A DNA stretch of 64,000 bases, from NCBI RefSeq assembly GCF_003390325.1, contig NZ_QUOK01000008.1:1-64000 (forward strand), given 5' to 3'. This document shows positions 27,840 through 36,255 of this stretch, in pieces. A program made the translations under genes and the position numbers. A model generated the notes under the pieces. That model searched no databases. It worked only from the letters and a program-made list of their open reading frames with translations, and had not been told where the DNA came from. Each line of letters starts with the position of its first letter. Positions within the stretch are counted from its first letter, which is position 1. The stretch is from Rhodohalobacter sp. SW132. GTDB taxonomy: Bacteria; Bacteroidota; Rhodothermia; Balneolales; Balneolaceae.

Positions 27840-28697
27840 ATGAAACGATTTACACTGCCGTCCCTCCTGCTTGCTTTTGCCCTGGTTATCACCTCTTGCC
27901 TCGATACAAGCGGACCCAATGACGATTATGACAACACTGCTGACCTGCAATTTTTAGAAGATAATGCGCAAAGAGATGATGTTACCGTAACCGAAAGCGG
28001 CCTGCAGTACCGGGTTGTTGAAGATTCTGTCGGAATAAGCCCCACGGAAGAAACCACAATTATCATCGATTTTGTCGGCTCATTTGTTGATGGAAGTGAA
28101 TTTAATAACACCTATGAAGCGGGACAGCCCGCTATTGCACGGGTCGAAAATCTGATTTCCGGTCTCAGGGAAGGTGTTCAGCTAATGACGATCGGTTCCA
28201 TTTACGAATTTGTACTGCCATCTGAGCTTGCCCTCGATTCAAATGGTAATCCACTGCAGGGAATTCCGCGTGGCGCCGCATTGATTTATGAAATTGAACT
28301 CATTCATGACAGCGCCTATGATTCGATTTTCCTTGAAGAAAACGCCCTTGAAGAAGATGTTGTAGTGACCGATAGCGGCCTTCAATACAAAATCATTGAA
28401 GAGGGAGATGGTGATTCGCCGGGTGCCACATCTACCGTACAGGTAAATTATACCGGCACGTTTATTTTCGGTGAAATATTTGACCAATCTCCCGAATCCA
28501 TGCCGTCAGAATTTCCTCTTAACGATGTAATTGAAGGCTTTTCAGAAGGTATTCAGCTGATGAATGAAGGAGCAACATTTGAGTTTTATATTCCTGCCGA
28601 ACTCGCATATGGAGATAATCCCAACCCGCAAAGCCCGATTTATCCCGGCGCCACACTGATTTTTGAAGTAGAATTAGTGTCCATTAGCAATCCATAA
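27840..28697 (+). CDS. lipoprotein with two tandem FKBP-type peptidyl-prolyl isomerase domains
   Basis: A 285-aa lipoprotein. The signal peptide ends in VITSC with the lipidated Cys at residue 20, so the protein is envelope-anchored. Two FKBP_C repeats follow (about 45-157 and 175-284). Each starts with a V(T/V)(E/D)SGLQY motif and contains the FxDGSEF or FGEIFDQS strand, an EGVQLM or EGIQLM turn and a final aromatic-containing strand (YEIELI, FEVELV). Each repeat is preceded by an E-rich linker. Proline isomerase activity and a folding role for exported proteins are inferred. The first domain seems less conserved than the second. Confidence 0.9.
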   Translation: MKRFTLPSLLLAFALVITSCLDTSGPNDDYDNTADLQFLEDNAQRDDVTVTESGLQYRVVEDSVGISPTEETTIIIDFVGSFVDGSEFNNTYEAGQPAIARVENLISGLREGVQLMTIGSIYEFVLPSELALDSNGNPLQGIPRGAALIYEIELIHDSAYDSIFLEENALEEDVVVTDSGLQYKIIEEGDGDSPGATSTVQVNYTGTFIFGEIFDQSPESMPSEFPLNDVIEGFSEGIQLMNEGATFEFYIPAELAYGDNPNPQSPIYPGATLIFEVELVSISNP

Positions 28698-28785
28698 GAT
28701 TTCGGGCAATCTTTTGCGGATTCACATTTATCCCTTCGGCCAGGATTCGTATCTTGGTTGTTCTATTTAATTCTGTATCCAATTT

Positions 28786-30147
28786 ATGACCGATAAAAAA
28801 TTCTATATCGAAACGTACGGCTGCCAGATGAATTTTGCCGATACGGAAGTTGTGAACTCCATTCTTATTGAGGATGGTATGACACCGGTACAAACAGCTG
28901 AAGAGGCAGATATTATATTTGTAAATACCTGCTCTATTCGCGAAAACGCAGAAACCAGGGTATGGAATCGCCTCAAAGAGTTTCGATCGATAAAGAGAGA
29001 GAAAAAACATCTTACCGTAGGCGTGATGGGCTGTATGGCCGAGCGGGTAAAAGATAAAATCATCGACCAGGAACAGTTGGTTGATATTGTTGTGGGTCCC
29101 GACGCCTATCGTGATATTCCGAATTTACTTGCGGAAGTGGACGATGGGCGAAAAGCTGTAAACGTGCTTCTCTCTCTCGAAGAGACCTACGCTGATATCA
29201 CTCCCGTTCGTACAAGCGGAAACGGATTGACAGCATTTGTATCGATCATGCGTGGCTGTGATAATATGTGCGCATTCTGTGTGGTCCCGTTCACACGCGG
29301 ACGTGAGCGCAGCCGGCCAATGGAAAGTATTCTTCGCGAGATTTCTCAGCTCAGCGAGCAGGGATATAAAGAAGTTACGCTGCTGGGTCAGAACGTTAAT
29401 TCTTATAAATACCAGGATATCGATTTCACACGGCTGATGGATGAAGCCAGCAAGGTTGATCCGGAAATGCGGTTTCGATTTTCATCACCGCACCCCAAGG
29501 ATTTCCCGGAACCGTTACTGCACCTGATTGCCGAACGGCCCAATTTGTGCAACTATATTCATATTCCGGCCCAGGCAGGCAGCGACACCATGCTGGAGCG
29601 AATGCGTCGCCCGTACACCCGCGAACAGTATCTGAAGCTCACCAACCGGATGCGGGAAATCATTCCCGGTGTAAGCCTCTCCACGGATATCATTGCTGGA
29701 TTTTGCGGTGAAACGGAAGAGGAACACAAAGCCACAATGAGCCTGATGAAAACCGTTGAGTACGATCTCGCCTATATGTTTGCTTACAGTGAACGCGAGC
29801 GAACACTTGCACACAGAAAATATGAAGATGATGTGCCCGAAGAGGTAAAAAAGCGACGACTCTCTGAGATTATTAAACAACAGATGGAAATCCAGGAGAA
29901 ACGCAATAAAGATGAAATCGGCAAAATCCATATCGTCCTTGCAGAAGGTACCAGCAAAAAATCAGACGAACAGTTAAGTGGCCGCTCCGATACCAACAAG
30001 ATGGTGGTATTTGACAGAGAACACTATCAAAAAGGTGATTACGTAGCTGTAGAAATTGAAGAATGCACCTCCGCTACGCTGATTGGCAAGCCACTGTATA
30101 AGACAACGACCCAGGAGTTTTTCAGTAAACAAGCTGTAACAGCCTGA
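28786..30147 (+). CDS. miaB: tRNA-2-methylthio-N6-dimethylallyladenosine synthase
   Basis: A 453-aa radical SAM methylthiotransferase acting on i6A37 of tRNAs reading U-starting codons. UPF0004 domain cysteines are in YGCQMNF, NTCSIRE and GCMAER; the radical SAM cluster is C158-x3-C162-x2-C165 (MRGCDNMCAFCVV); the TRAM domain is C-terminal. The FTRGRERSRP block after the cluster is diagnostic of MiaB over MtaB or RimO. A bidirectional terminator follows 24 bases downstream. Confidence 0.97.
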   Translation: MTDKKFYIETYGCQMNFADTEVVNSILIEDGMTPVQTAEEADIIFVNTCSIRENAETRVWNRLKEFRSIKREKKHLTVGVMGCMAERVKDKIIDQEQLVDIVVGPDAYRDIPNLLAEVDDGRKAVNVLLSLEETYADITPVRTSGNGLTAFVSIMRGCDNMCAFCVVPFTRGRERSRPMESILREISQLSEQGYKEVTLLGQNVNSYKYQDIDFTRLMDEASKVDPEMRFRFSSPHPKDFPEPLLHLIAERPNLCNYIHIPAQAGSDTMLERMRRPYTREQYLKLTNRMREIIPGVSLSTDIIAGFCGETEEEHKATMSLMKTVEYDLAYMFAYSERERTLAHRKYEDDVPEEVKKRRLSEIIKQQMEIQEKRNKDEIGKIHIVLAEGTSKKSDEQLSGRSDTNKMVVFDREHYQKGDYVAVEIEECTSATLIGKPLYKTTTQEFFSKQAVTA

Positions 30148-30170
30148 GAAGTTTTGAATTTTTTATACAA

Positions 30171-30207
30171 AAAAACCCGGCATCATGGTCAAGATGCCGG
30201 GTTTTTT
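30171..30207. terminator. bidirectional intrinsic terminator
   Basis: Stem AACCCGGCATC/GATGCCGGGTT with an 8-base loop, flanked by an A-run on the left and six T on the right. It therefore works on both strands and separates convergent miaB (plus) from the DUF4382 lipoprotein gene (minus). Confidence 0.92.
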
Positions 30208-30237
30208 GTTTTTAACTGCTGCTACTTATCGTTGATC

Positions 30238-31074
30238 TTACTCCCCACCTTCATCAGCATCGTCATTGAATGTGTTGAGTTCTATCTCTCCAATCTCATT
30301 GGTTTCTCCTACGGTCACGCTAACTTCATCAAGTGCAGCCGGTTCAAACCCTTCTTCTCTTGGCTCAACAGAAACCGTATAGCTGCCTGACTCCAAACCC
30401 ACGAGTGTAAACTCACCGGAGGAAGTATCCGCAAAGGTAGTAGACAGCGTGTCCGATTCCTGTATGGCATATACCGTCGCCCGGGTATCAATCGGCAAAA
30501 TAGTTCCGGAAATGTTACCTGTTATTGCTTCGTTTGTTGCTCTAATTACAGGTTTAAGGTTGTACAGATCCTGTACGCCTTTTTTTACAACCGATCGATT
30601 GGCGTCAAAATCAAGAAGCAGCGTGTATTGGATTCCTTCCAGAATTTCCGCGTTGATATTAAGTTTCACGCCTGTCTGTTCACCACTGGGCACAAACAGT
30701 TCGAACGTTTCGCCATTAATGACTACCGTATTCGCGTCATTCAAAATCAAGCGAATCTGCTCGTATGTGCCTACTTCCAGTTCAGCATCCGCAAGAACGG
30801 CCATTTCCCCGTTCACCAGATCCAGGATATTATAGATCTCGTTCGGCTCGCTGATCACAATCCAGCCATCTTCGTTTTGAGTATTGTTCACTTCAACTCG
30901 TGCCACGGATATGTTTACTTCATCGTAGTCAACCGGTGCGTCATGGAGTTTCACAACCATGGATCCCGTTCCGCTACCTGATTCTGTGTTAAGAGTGGAT
31001 TCACAACCCCAGAAAAGCAGGGCTGATGTTATTACTAAATATGTGAGCGTTTTTAATTGTTTTTGAATACTCAT
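30238..31074 (-). CDS. DUF4382-domain lipoprotein with C-terminal carboxypeptidase-regulatory-like domain
   Basis: A 278-aa lipoprotein; the lipobox is ALLFWGC with Cys near residue 24. A DUF4382 domain (about 35-180) carries GSMVVKLHDAPVDYDEVNISVARVEV and NDANTVVINGETFELFVPSGEQTG, then a beta-sandwich of the carboxypeptidase regulatory/CNA-B type (about 190-270, GNISGTILPIDTRATVYA...GSYTVSVEP) and an acidic tail. DUF4382 proteins are common exported proteins of unknown function. The promoter-like element upstream matches that of the ECF sigma gene 4 kb away, suggesting control by that sigma factor. Confidence 0.82.
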   Translation of the reverse strand: MSIQKQLKTLTYLVITSALLFWGCESTLNTESGSGTGSMVVKLHDAPVDYDEVNISVARVEVNNTQNEDGWIVISEPNEIYNILDLVNGEMAVLADAELEVGTYEQIRLILNDANTVVINGETFELFVPSGEQTGVKLNINAEILEGIQYTLLLDFDANRSVVKKGVQDLYNLKPVIRATNEAITGNISGTILPIDTRATVYAIQESDTLSTTFADTSSGEFTLVGLESGSYTVSVEPREEGFEPAALDEVSVTVGETNEIGEIELNTFNDDADEGGE

Positions 31075-31123
31075 GGTAAACCTCGTCTGTTGTTTATGAT
31101 ATATATTTGGGGTTGTTACAGTG

Positions 31124-31153
31124 ATATGACGACCAGGTTCCGGATCGGTTACA
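31124..31153 (-). promoter_or_regulatory. predicted ECF-sigma promoter of the DUF4382 gene
   Basis: Read on the minus strand: TGTAAC (31148-31153), 16 bases, then CGTCATAT (31124-31131), about 50 bases before the ATG of the DUF4382 lipoprotein. The GTAAC -35 and CGTC -10 boxes with a 16-base spacer are typical of many ECF promoters. The same boxes and spacer precede the ECF sigma gene. Confidence 0.65.
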
Positions 31154-31491
31154 ATATTTATTAAAAAATTTTAATCTTTAGATTTTTATGATCTGATCTG
31201 CCTGCGTAAATAGACTCAGGCCAACATCCAAGCCGCTTACCCGCGTGACTCTCCTTAAGATTCATTCAACAGATTTATGAATAAATATGAAGCTCGACTT
31301 TGTTTTTCGCAGTGTATTTCGCGGAGTATTTCTGATGCGTGATGAATGAATAGAATATGATCTGTGAAAATCAGCGTATTACTCAAAGCCACTCTACTCT
31401 ACATGAATAAAGAAATGGCAGGAGTAAAGTGGGTCCTTATACGATAAGGAACTCGCGTTGTGAATAGAGTTGTGAACTCTGAAATTTCTTA
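31154..31491. other. gene-free interval right of the DUF4382 promoter
   Basis: About 340 bases between the predicted promoter and the last gene of the ECF operon. All frames are broken by frequent stops. AT-rich, with no clear terminator, tRNA or repeated motif. A short run with ATGAATGAAT-like repeats occurs near 31345 but has no recognised role. The ECF operon terminator, expected here, could not be identified. Confidence 0.5.
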
Positions 31492-32412
31492 CTAATTCCC
31501 TTGGTTTCCAGGCCCCTGGCCAGGTCTGCCGCCTGGTGGGTTCCCGGGTCGCCCCGGAATGTTCGATGGTGGTCCCGCATTCACATTCCCGTTGAACAAA
31601 TTTTGTAAAATCTGGCTGGCAGGAATTCCGTTTCCTATCTGGTTTGATAAGCCATCAAGTACGGAGGCTGCCGGAAGCTGGCTTCGCCTCTCAGCGGCAT
31701 TCACCGCACCCGGTAACCGCTGAATTTCATTCGCTGAAAACCCTCCGCGTACTGCATTTGCAATCACCGCCTGAACACCTGCCTCATTCAGCATCGACGC
31801 CGGCAGATCAGGCAAAATCCCCACTGCTGCTGCTATCGCCCGGGGAGATGAGTTTTCGAGCACAGCAGGCTGCCCCAGCTCGTTCAGCACCATTTCAATA
31901 GTTTCTGAAGGCACCTTCTGTGTAAGTGACTTCAGATTCGCATTAACCAACTCCCGGCGAAACTGCTCCTGCCCCCCACCTAAACCCTGCATATACGGTG
32001 CAACTTCCGGCTTTTCCATCCAGCGGTTTGATAATGCAACTGCCTGTGGAGTCTCCCTTTGGATCACATCTAATACGGGAATCATTCGTCCGCCCGGAAC
32101 TCCTTTAGCAAACCCTTCCATCATCTTTTGGATGATAAAATCCGTTGGCATTCCCTTTTCTGCAAGGTCTGCCGCGGGCTCAATCATACGTGCAACGATT
32201 GAATCGTCGACACCCCGTGAGGCAGCACGTTCTCTTATCAATTCGATTCTGTTCTGCTCAATTCCCGCAGCTACTGCCCTGTCCGATACCTGCTGAAGAT
32301 CGCTTTGTTGCGATACTGCAGACAGAGGTGTAAACAGGATCAAAACAAGAATTATGCTAAGAAACAGTGCCGGTGTGGTAAGTGTGTGTATAGTTTTCAT
32401 ATCTGTCCTCAT
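31492..32412 (-). CDS. secreted helical protein with Gly/Pro-rich tail, last gene of the ECF operon
   Basis: 306 aa with a signal peptide (about 15-33, LFLSIILVLILFTPLSAVS). The mature part is almost wholly helical, with recurring units such as RAVAAGIEQNRIELIRERAASRGVDDS, AADLAEKGMPTDFIIQKMMEGF and ANAVRGGFSANEIQRLPGAV, and it ends in a Pro/Gly/Asn-rich tail (PGRPGNPPGGRPGQGPGN). No known family is recognised. A start at the second ATG (four codons in) is equally likely. It starts 8 bases after the CBM48-type outer-membrane gene, so it is the fourth gene of the sigma/anti-sigma operon. Confidence 0.72.
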   Translation of the reverse strand: MRTDMKTIHTLTTPALFLSIILVLILFTPLSAVSQQSDLQQVSDRAVAAGIEQNRIELIRERAASRGVDDSIVARMIEPAADLAEKGMPTDFIIQKMMEGFAKGVPGGRMIPVLDVIQRETPQAVALSNRWMEKPEVAPYMQGLGGGQEQFRRELVNANLKSLTQKVPSETIEMVLNELGQPAVLENSSPRAIAAAVGILPDLPASMLNEAGVQAVIANAVRGGFSANEIQRLPGAVNAAERRSQLPAASVLDGLSNQIGNGIPASQILQNLFNGNVNAGPPSNIPGRPGNPPGGRPGQGPGNQGN

Positions 32413-32420
32413 TGTTTCAA

Positions 32421-33674
32421 CTAATCTAAAAATATCAATCCGTTTGTACCGCCAAATCCATCACTCACGGTCATTGTTTCGTCGGTGAATTCAACCCATG
32501 TCTCTTCGCCGTTTGCTATCAGAAGTACTTTATACTCGTAAATTCCCGGGTTCAGATTCAGTTCTGCGGCATACTTTCTGCCGCTGACTTTTGATAAGGG
32601 AACACCAGGCTGCTCCCAGTCATTAAATTCACCGGTAATGTAGAGATCCCCGTCGCCCCTGTACTCTATAGATACCATAACGGCACTGTTTCTAAGCTGG
32701 TCCCATTCAGGCGAAACATTGTTCCCGGAATTTCTGAACATCGATGACGCAGAAAATGTGTATCTCAACCCAACAGATGCCTCCACATCCGACCGGGATT
32801 CTCCGCCTCCGGGAAGAAAAAGATTCAATCCGGCAGAACCCCTTCCGGAAAAATTCCCCGCAACCGGAAATGTAAAATTCAGGCTGCCGCGTAAAAGCCG
32901 GTCGATCTGATCAAATGATTCCTCTTCCTCGGGCCGAGTCGGTCCAAACTGTGGCCCGCCGCCATCTGGAGTTATGGTAAAACGATTGGTGTATCGATTT
33001 GCAGAAACCGAAAGTGCGATACCTGCCGACTGCCCAATAACCCTGCTTAAAGAGGCGGATATGCTGTGATTCTCAAACAAGTTCTTATCTGCCAGCCCGT
33101 ACACTCCGCCGCGAAGCTGCCATCTGAATGACGGCCAGTGCTCCATTTCAACGCCGTAGAAATCAAACCTGTCAGTCGTTTCAATTTCTCCGGTGTCGTC
33201 TAATAACTCATACGTTCTGAAGGATGAACCGGCCCGGGCGCGAACCCTGGTAAAGAGCGACGGCGACCATTCGATTTCTGGCATGAATGAGAGAGTCTGT
33301 TTTCCAAATTCTGATTGCAACCGGCTGCCACTTGCCCCGGCTCCGGCTGAAACGGTTTCACTCAACCGATATCGAAATTGAGCAGATCCGAATCCGCCGT
33401 TCCAGTTATTTCGTTCATCATAAATATTCTCTAAAACATAACCGCCGGACAGATCGGCCGAAAATCTTCCCGTGGCCCAGAATATTTGTGCTGAAGGAAT
33501 CAGACGGGTAAATGCACCGCTGTCAGATATGTCCCATTCGTTTATCATCGGGTGCAAAAATGTGTTTGTGGAATATCCGGCTTGCGATTCAACCGTAATC
33601 GATGTTCCCGGTGTTTGCGAAAACAGTGTTCCGGTACAGAGAAAACTGATCATAAGTAATCCGACTTTTTTCAT
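32421..33674 (-). CDS. outer-membrane barrel protein with C-terminal CBM48/AMPK-type glycogen-binding-like domain
   Basis: A 417-aa exported protein. A signal peptide (LLMISFLCTGTLFSQ) is followed by about 310 residues of alternating beta-strand sequence typical of an outer-membrane barrel (FSADLSGGYVLENIYDER, RYRLSETVSAGAGASGSRL). The last 75 residues form an E-set/AMPK-beta glycogen-binding-like domain: ITGEFNDWE, a central NPGIYEYKVLL and DGFGGTNGLIFL. The same domain closes the anti-sigma protein next to it. The ATG overlaps the anti-sigma stop as ATGA. A barrel ending in a carbohydrate-binding-like domain on its periplasmic or surface end is unusual. The ligand is unknown. Confidence 0.8.
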   Translation of the reverse strand: MKKVGLLMISFLCTGTLFSQTPGTSITVESQAGYSTNTFLHPMINEWDISDSGAFTRLIPSAQIFWATGRFSADLSGGYVLENIYDERNNWNGGFGSAQFRYRLSETVSAGAGASGSRLQSEFGKQTLSFMPEIEWSPSLFTRVRARAGSSFRTYELLDDTGEIETTDRFDFYGVEMEHWPSFRWQLRGGVYGLADKNLFENHSISASLSRVIGQSAGIALSVSANRYTNRFTITPDGGGPQFGPTRPEEEESFDQIDRLLRGSLNFTFPVAGNFSGRGSAGLNLFLPGGGESRSDVEASVGLRYTFSASSMFRNSGNNVSPEWDQLRNSAVMVSIEYRGDGDLYITGEFNDWEQPGVPLSKVSGRKYAAELNLNPGIYEYKVLLIANGEETWVEFTDETMTVSDGFGGTNGLIFLD

Positions 33675-34390
33675 AAATAGATCACGGCATTTTTATTCCC
33701 AAACCCGTCATCCCGCTGAATTTCAGCGAGTGGATCTGCGAGCCATTCCTCTCCGTTTTTCACAAACATATAGTGATGTTCTCCACGCTCAACAGGAACC
33801 AGTCCGGTCCAGACCGTTTTATCACCCATTACCCGGCTGTCCAGTTCAATGGGTTCCCAATCGCTAAAATTGCCGGCTACAGCCATCTCGGAGGCATCAT
33901 CATCGATGTAAACAAACCGAATCCAAACTTCGTCTGTTACGTGGTCCACCACAAATTCTGTCTCTGTACCGAACTCATTGAGTGAAGTCTCGTCAGCGGA
34001 AGGCATCAGAAACAAGGCAGCAGTCAGCATCAAAAGAAGAGCAGGCGTAGCCATAACCATAGCCGGGCGAAACGTGTACTCTTTTGGTGTGAACCATTGT
34101 TTCATCCATTCAAAAAATGGTTCGTACCAAACCGGCTGCCGGGCAGTTTCGTGCTCCATTTGTTCAATTTGATGCATCACATCATTTGTGAAACCTTCCG
34201 GAACATCAAACATTTCCAGGTCGGGGACTTCGTGCAAAGAATCTGACAAAAATCGATCAAACCGAAGCATTGCCCGGAGTTCCTCGTCCTCAGCTATCCG
34301 GATCAGCGCATTCTTCTCCTCTTCAGGTGATAATTCACCATCCAGAAACCGGGAAACCAGCTGTTCATCTTTATGTCTGTTCTTGCTCAT
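33671..34390 (-). CDS. transmembrane anti-sigma-like protein with C-terminal CBM48/AMPK-type domain
   Basis: 239 aa. The N-terminal cytoplasmic region (about 1-110) resembles anti-sigma domains in length and in the LVSRFLDGELSPEEE helix, but the zinc-binding H-x3-C-x2-C site is absent. One TM helix follows (about 113-133, MVMATPALLLMLTAALFLM). The outer part ends in a glycogen-binding-like domain: VAGNFSDWEPIELD, VERGEHHYMFVKNGEEW and DDGFGNKNAVIYL. The start overlaps the ECF sigma stop as ATGA, the standard arrangement for a sigma/anti-sigma pair. The predicted topology puts the CBM48-like domain outside the inner membrane as a possible sensor. Confidence 0.82.
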   Translation of the reverse strand: MSKNRHKDEQLVSRFLDGELSPEEEKNALIRIAEDEELRAMLRFDRFLSDSLHEVPDLEMFDVPEGFTNDVMHQIEQMEHETARQPVWYEPFFEWMKQWFTPKEYTFRPAMVMATPALLLMLTAALFLMPSADETSLNEFGTETEFVVDHVTDEVWIRFVYIDDDASEMAVAGNFSDWEPIELDSRVMGDKTVWTGLVPVERGEHHYMFVKNGEEWLADPLAEIQRDDGFGNKNAVIYL

Positions 34391-34953
34391 AACTGTTCAC
34401 CTTGCTTAAGTAATTGCTTTAGTTCAGCCCTGGCCCGATGCACCCTAACTTTCAGTGCTGATTCCGATATCTCCATCTGTTCAGATATCGCCTTAAAACT
34501 CATTCCGTCACGGTACCGCATCAGCAGAGGTTCCGACTGCCCCGGCCCGAGTTTTCGGATCGCGCTGTACAATAAACGGCTGGATTCGTCCTGTTCCATC
34601 GTCTCGTCAGGTTGTAAATCCACACTTTTCCGGTTCTCTATGAACGACTCTTCAAGCTCACTGAACCGGCTGTTTTTTCGGCGGATATTCTTCGTATAAT
34701 CACGGCAGTGGTTGTGTGCAATCGAATAGATCCACGTTGAAAATTTTGCCCGGTTTCCAAAAGTATTCAGCTTTGAATATGCTTTCACAAAAATCTCCTG
34801 TACAAGTCCTTTCACCTCTTCTTCATTTTTTTCGAATGAACGAACAAGGTGAAAAATCATCGGAGAATAGCGGTCAACCAGGTGCCTGTATAACTCCCGG
34901 TCTCCTTTTGCTATTCTCTGGATTATTTCCGTTTCAGTTGGTAATTCTTTCAT
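34387..34953 (-). CDS. ECF-family RNA polymerase sigma factor
   Basis: A 188-aa sigma-70 family factor with region 2 (VRSFEKNEEEVKGLVQEIFVKAYSKL and WIYSIAHNHCRDY) and region 4 (LLMRYRDGMSFKAISEQMEISESALKVRVHRARAEL) but no regions 1 or 3, as in ECF factors. It heads a four-gene operon: sigma, anti-sigma with CBM48, barrel with CBM48, helical exported protein. A promoter-like TGTAAC-N16-CGTCATAT element lies about 55 bases upstream, suggesting autoregulation. Confidence 0.95.
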   Translation of the reverse strand: MKELPTETEIIQRIAKGDRELYRHLVDRYSPMIFHLVRSFEKNEEEVKGLVQEIFVKAYSKLNTFGNRAKFSTWIYSIAHNHCRDYTKNIRRKNSRFSELEESFIENRKSVDLQPDETMEQDESSRLLYSAIRKLGPGQSEPLLMRYRDGMSFKAISEQMEISESALKVRVHRARAELKQLLKQGEQL

Positions 34954-35007
34954 TTATACTTCTCCGGATTGAGTACTCACGGCCGGGGAACGCTATCGTT
35001 CACAGAC

Positions 35008-35037
35008 ATATGACGACTCAAATATTGATTCGTTACA
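35008..35037 (-). promoter_or_regulatory. predicted ECF-sigma promoter of the sigma/anti-sigma operon
   Basis: Read on the minus strand: TGTAAC (35032-35037), 16 bases, CGTCATAT (35008-35015). The distance from the -10 box to the sigma ATG is 55 bases. This is the same boxes and spacer length seen before the DUF4382 gene, and the usual architecture for autoregulated ECF factors. Confidence 0.7.
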
Positions 35038-35205
35038 TTTTTTTTCACACCGCAAACACACTATTCAAATGATAAAGTCTTTAAAAGTTTGCCCCGTTTT
35101 AAACGATTGGGCACCTAAAATTCATTATCATTAGCTGATGCTATACGCTCTATGAAAAAGGTTCTGCACCTATTATCGGTTGACACAAAAATTAATTCAT
35201 CTCAA

Positions 35206-36255
35206 ATGATCAATTTCCGGGATCTCTTCCTGCTTTTTCTATTCACTTTGATACTCTTTTCATGTTCAGAAAATGAGCCTCAAGAGTCATCAGCCCAACA
35301 ATCCGGGACTCCTGTTGCGGGGTACGAGGTTATTCAGCAGGATCTTTCCCGAACTGTATCCGCATCGGGGGCAGTTGAAGCTCTGCATATTCGAATTGCA
35401 GGAGCACCTTTTGCTGGAATCATCGAATCGGTGGATGTAGAAGAAGGTGATGAAATTTCGCGCGGAGACCGCCTGGCCGCATATGATTTAACCGAAACTG
35501 AAGCCGAACTCCGAAGAAGCGAAGCGCAGGTACATGAGGTTCGGCAGCGTGTAGAACGAATAGAACGGCTACTCGATGGAGATGCCATCAGCCGGTCGGA
35601 ATATGAAGATGTTCAGGCGGAACTGGCCGTGGCAGAAGCGGAAAAAGAGGTTTGGCAAACCCGGGCTGAACTTGGTGTTGTCCGCGCTAAAACGGAAGGT
35701 GTGGTTACAGAACGATACATTGAACCCGGATCGCCTGTCTCAGCAAATGAACAGCTATTTAGAATTGAAGATACATCAACTTTGGTTATTCGAGCCGGAA
35801 TGTCTGAACTGGATGTCATCCACATTGACCGCGGTGATTCGGTACGTGTTTACCTCGATGCCTACCCGGATCAGCCGATAGAAGCAACGGTGCGCCGGAT
35901 TTTTCCTTCTGCGGAATCATCAAGCCGAAGATTCCTCGTTGAAGTTGCACTTACCAATTCACCCGAAATCATTGTCAGGCCGGGATTCATGGGACGCGCA
36001 ACCTTTGATGTGGACCGGCGTGAAAAGACTCTGGCCGTTCCCAGTGAAGCGTTACTGGCATCTCAGCGGGGTGAACAATTTCTTTTTAAAATAGAAAATG
36101 ATTCACTGGTTCGCGTCGATGTAGAAATTGGTGTGGCACGCAGAAATCGAACCGAAATCACATCAGGCCTACTGGAAGGTGATGTAGTGGTAGGAACCAA
36201 TCCTACTAATTTAAATGAAGGCGCTCATGTTAGAATTACCGAGTGGATTGAGTGA
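35206..36255 (+). CDS. RND efflux periplasmic adaptor lipoprotein (membrane fusion protein)
   Basis: About 350 aa. I prefer the second ATG, which gives a clean lipoprotein signal ending LILFSC; an in-frame ATG 18 codons upstream is possible. The adaptor layout is visible: barrel-sandwich strands (GIIESVDVEEGDEISRGDRL), a short alpha-hairpin with a coiled coil (ETEAELRRSEAQVHEVRQRV...), the returning lipoyl half (RAKTEGVVTERYIEPGSPVSANEQLFRI), and a beta-barrel/MP domain ending NLNEGAHVRI. The hairpin is short, as in adaptors that work with HAE-type pumps. It is followed by the pump with a one-base overlap. Confidence 0.9.
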   Translation: MINFRDLFLLFLFTLILFSCSENEPQESSAQQSGTPVAGYEVIQQDLSRTVSASGAVEALHIRIAGAPFAGIIESVDVEEGDEISRGDRLAAYDLTETEAELRRSEAQVHEVRQRVERIERLLDGDAISRSEYEDVQAELAVAEAEKEVWQTRAELGVVRAKTEGVVTERYIEPGSPVSANEQLFRIEDTSTLVIRAGMSELDVIHIDRGDSVRVYLDAYPDQPIEATVRRIFPSAESSSRRFLVEVALTNSPEIIVRPGFMGRATFDVDRREKTLAVPSEALLASQRGEQFLFKIENDSLVRVDVEIGVARRNRTEITSGLLEGDVVVGTNPTNLNEGAHVRITEWIE

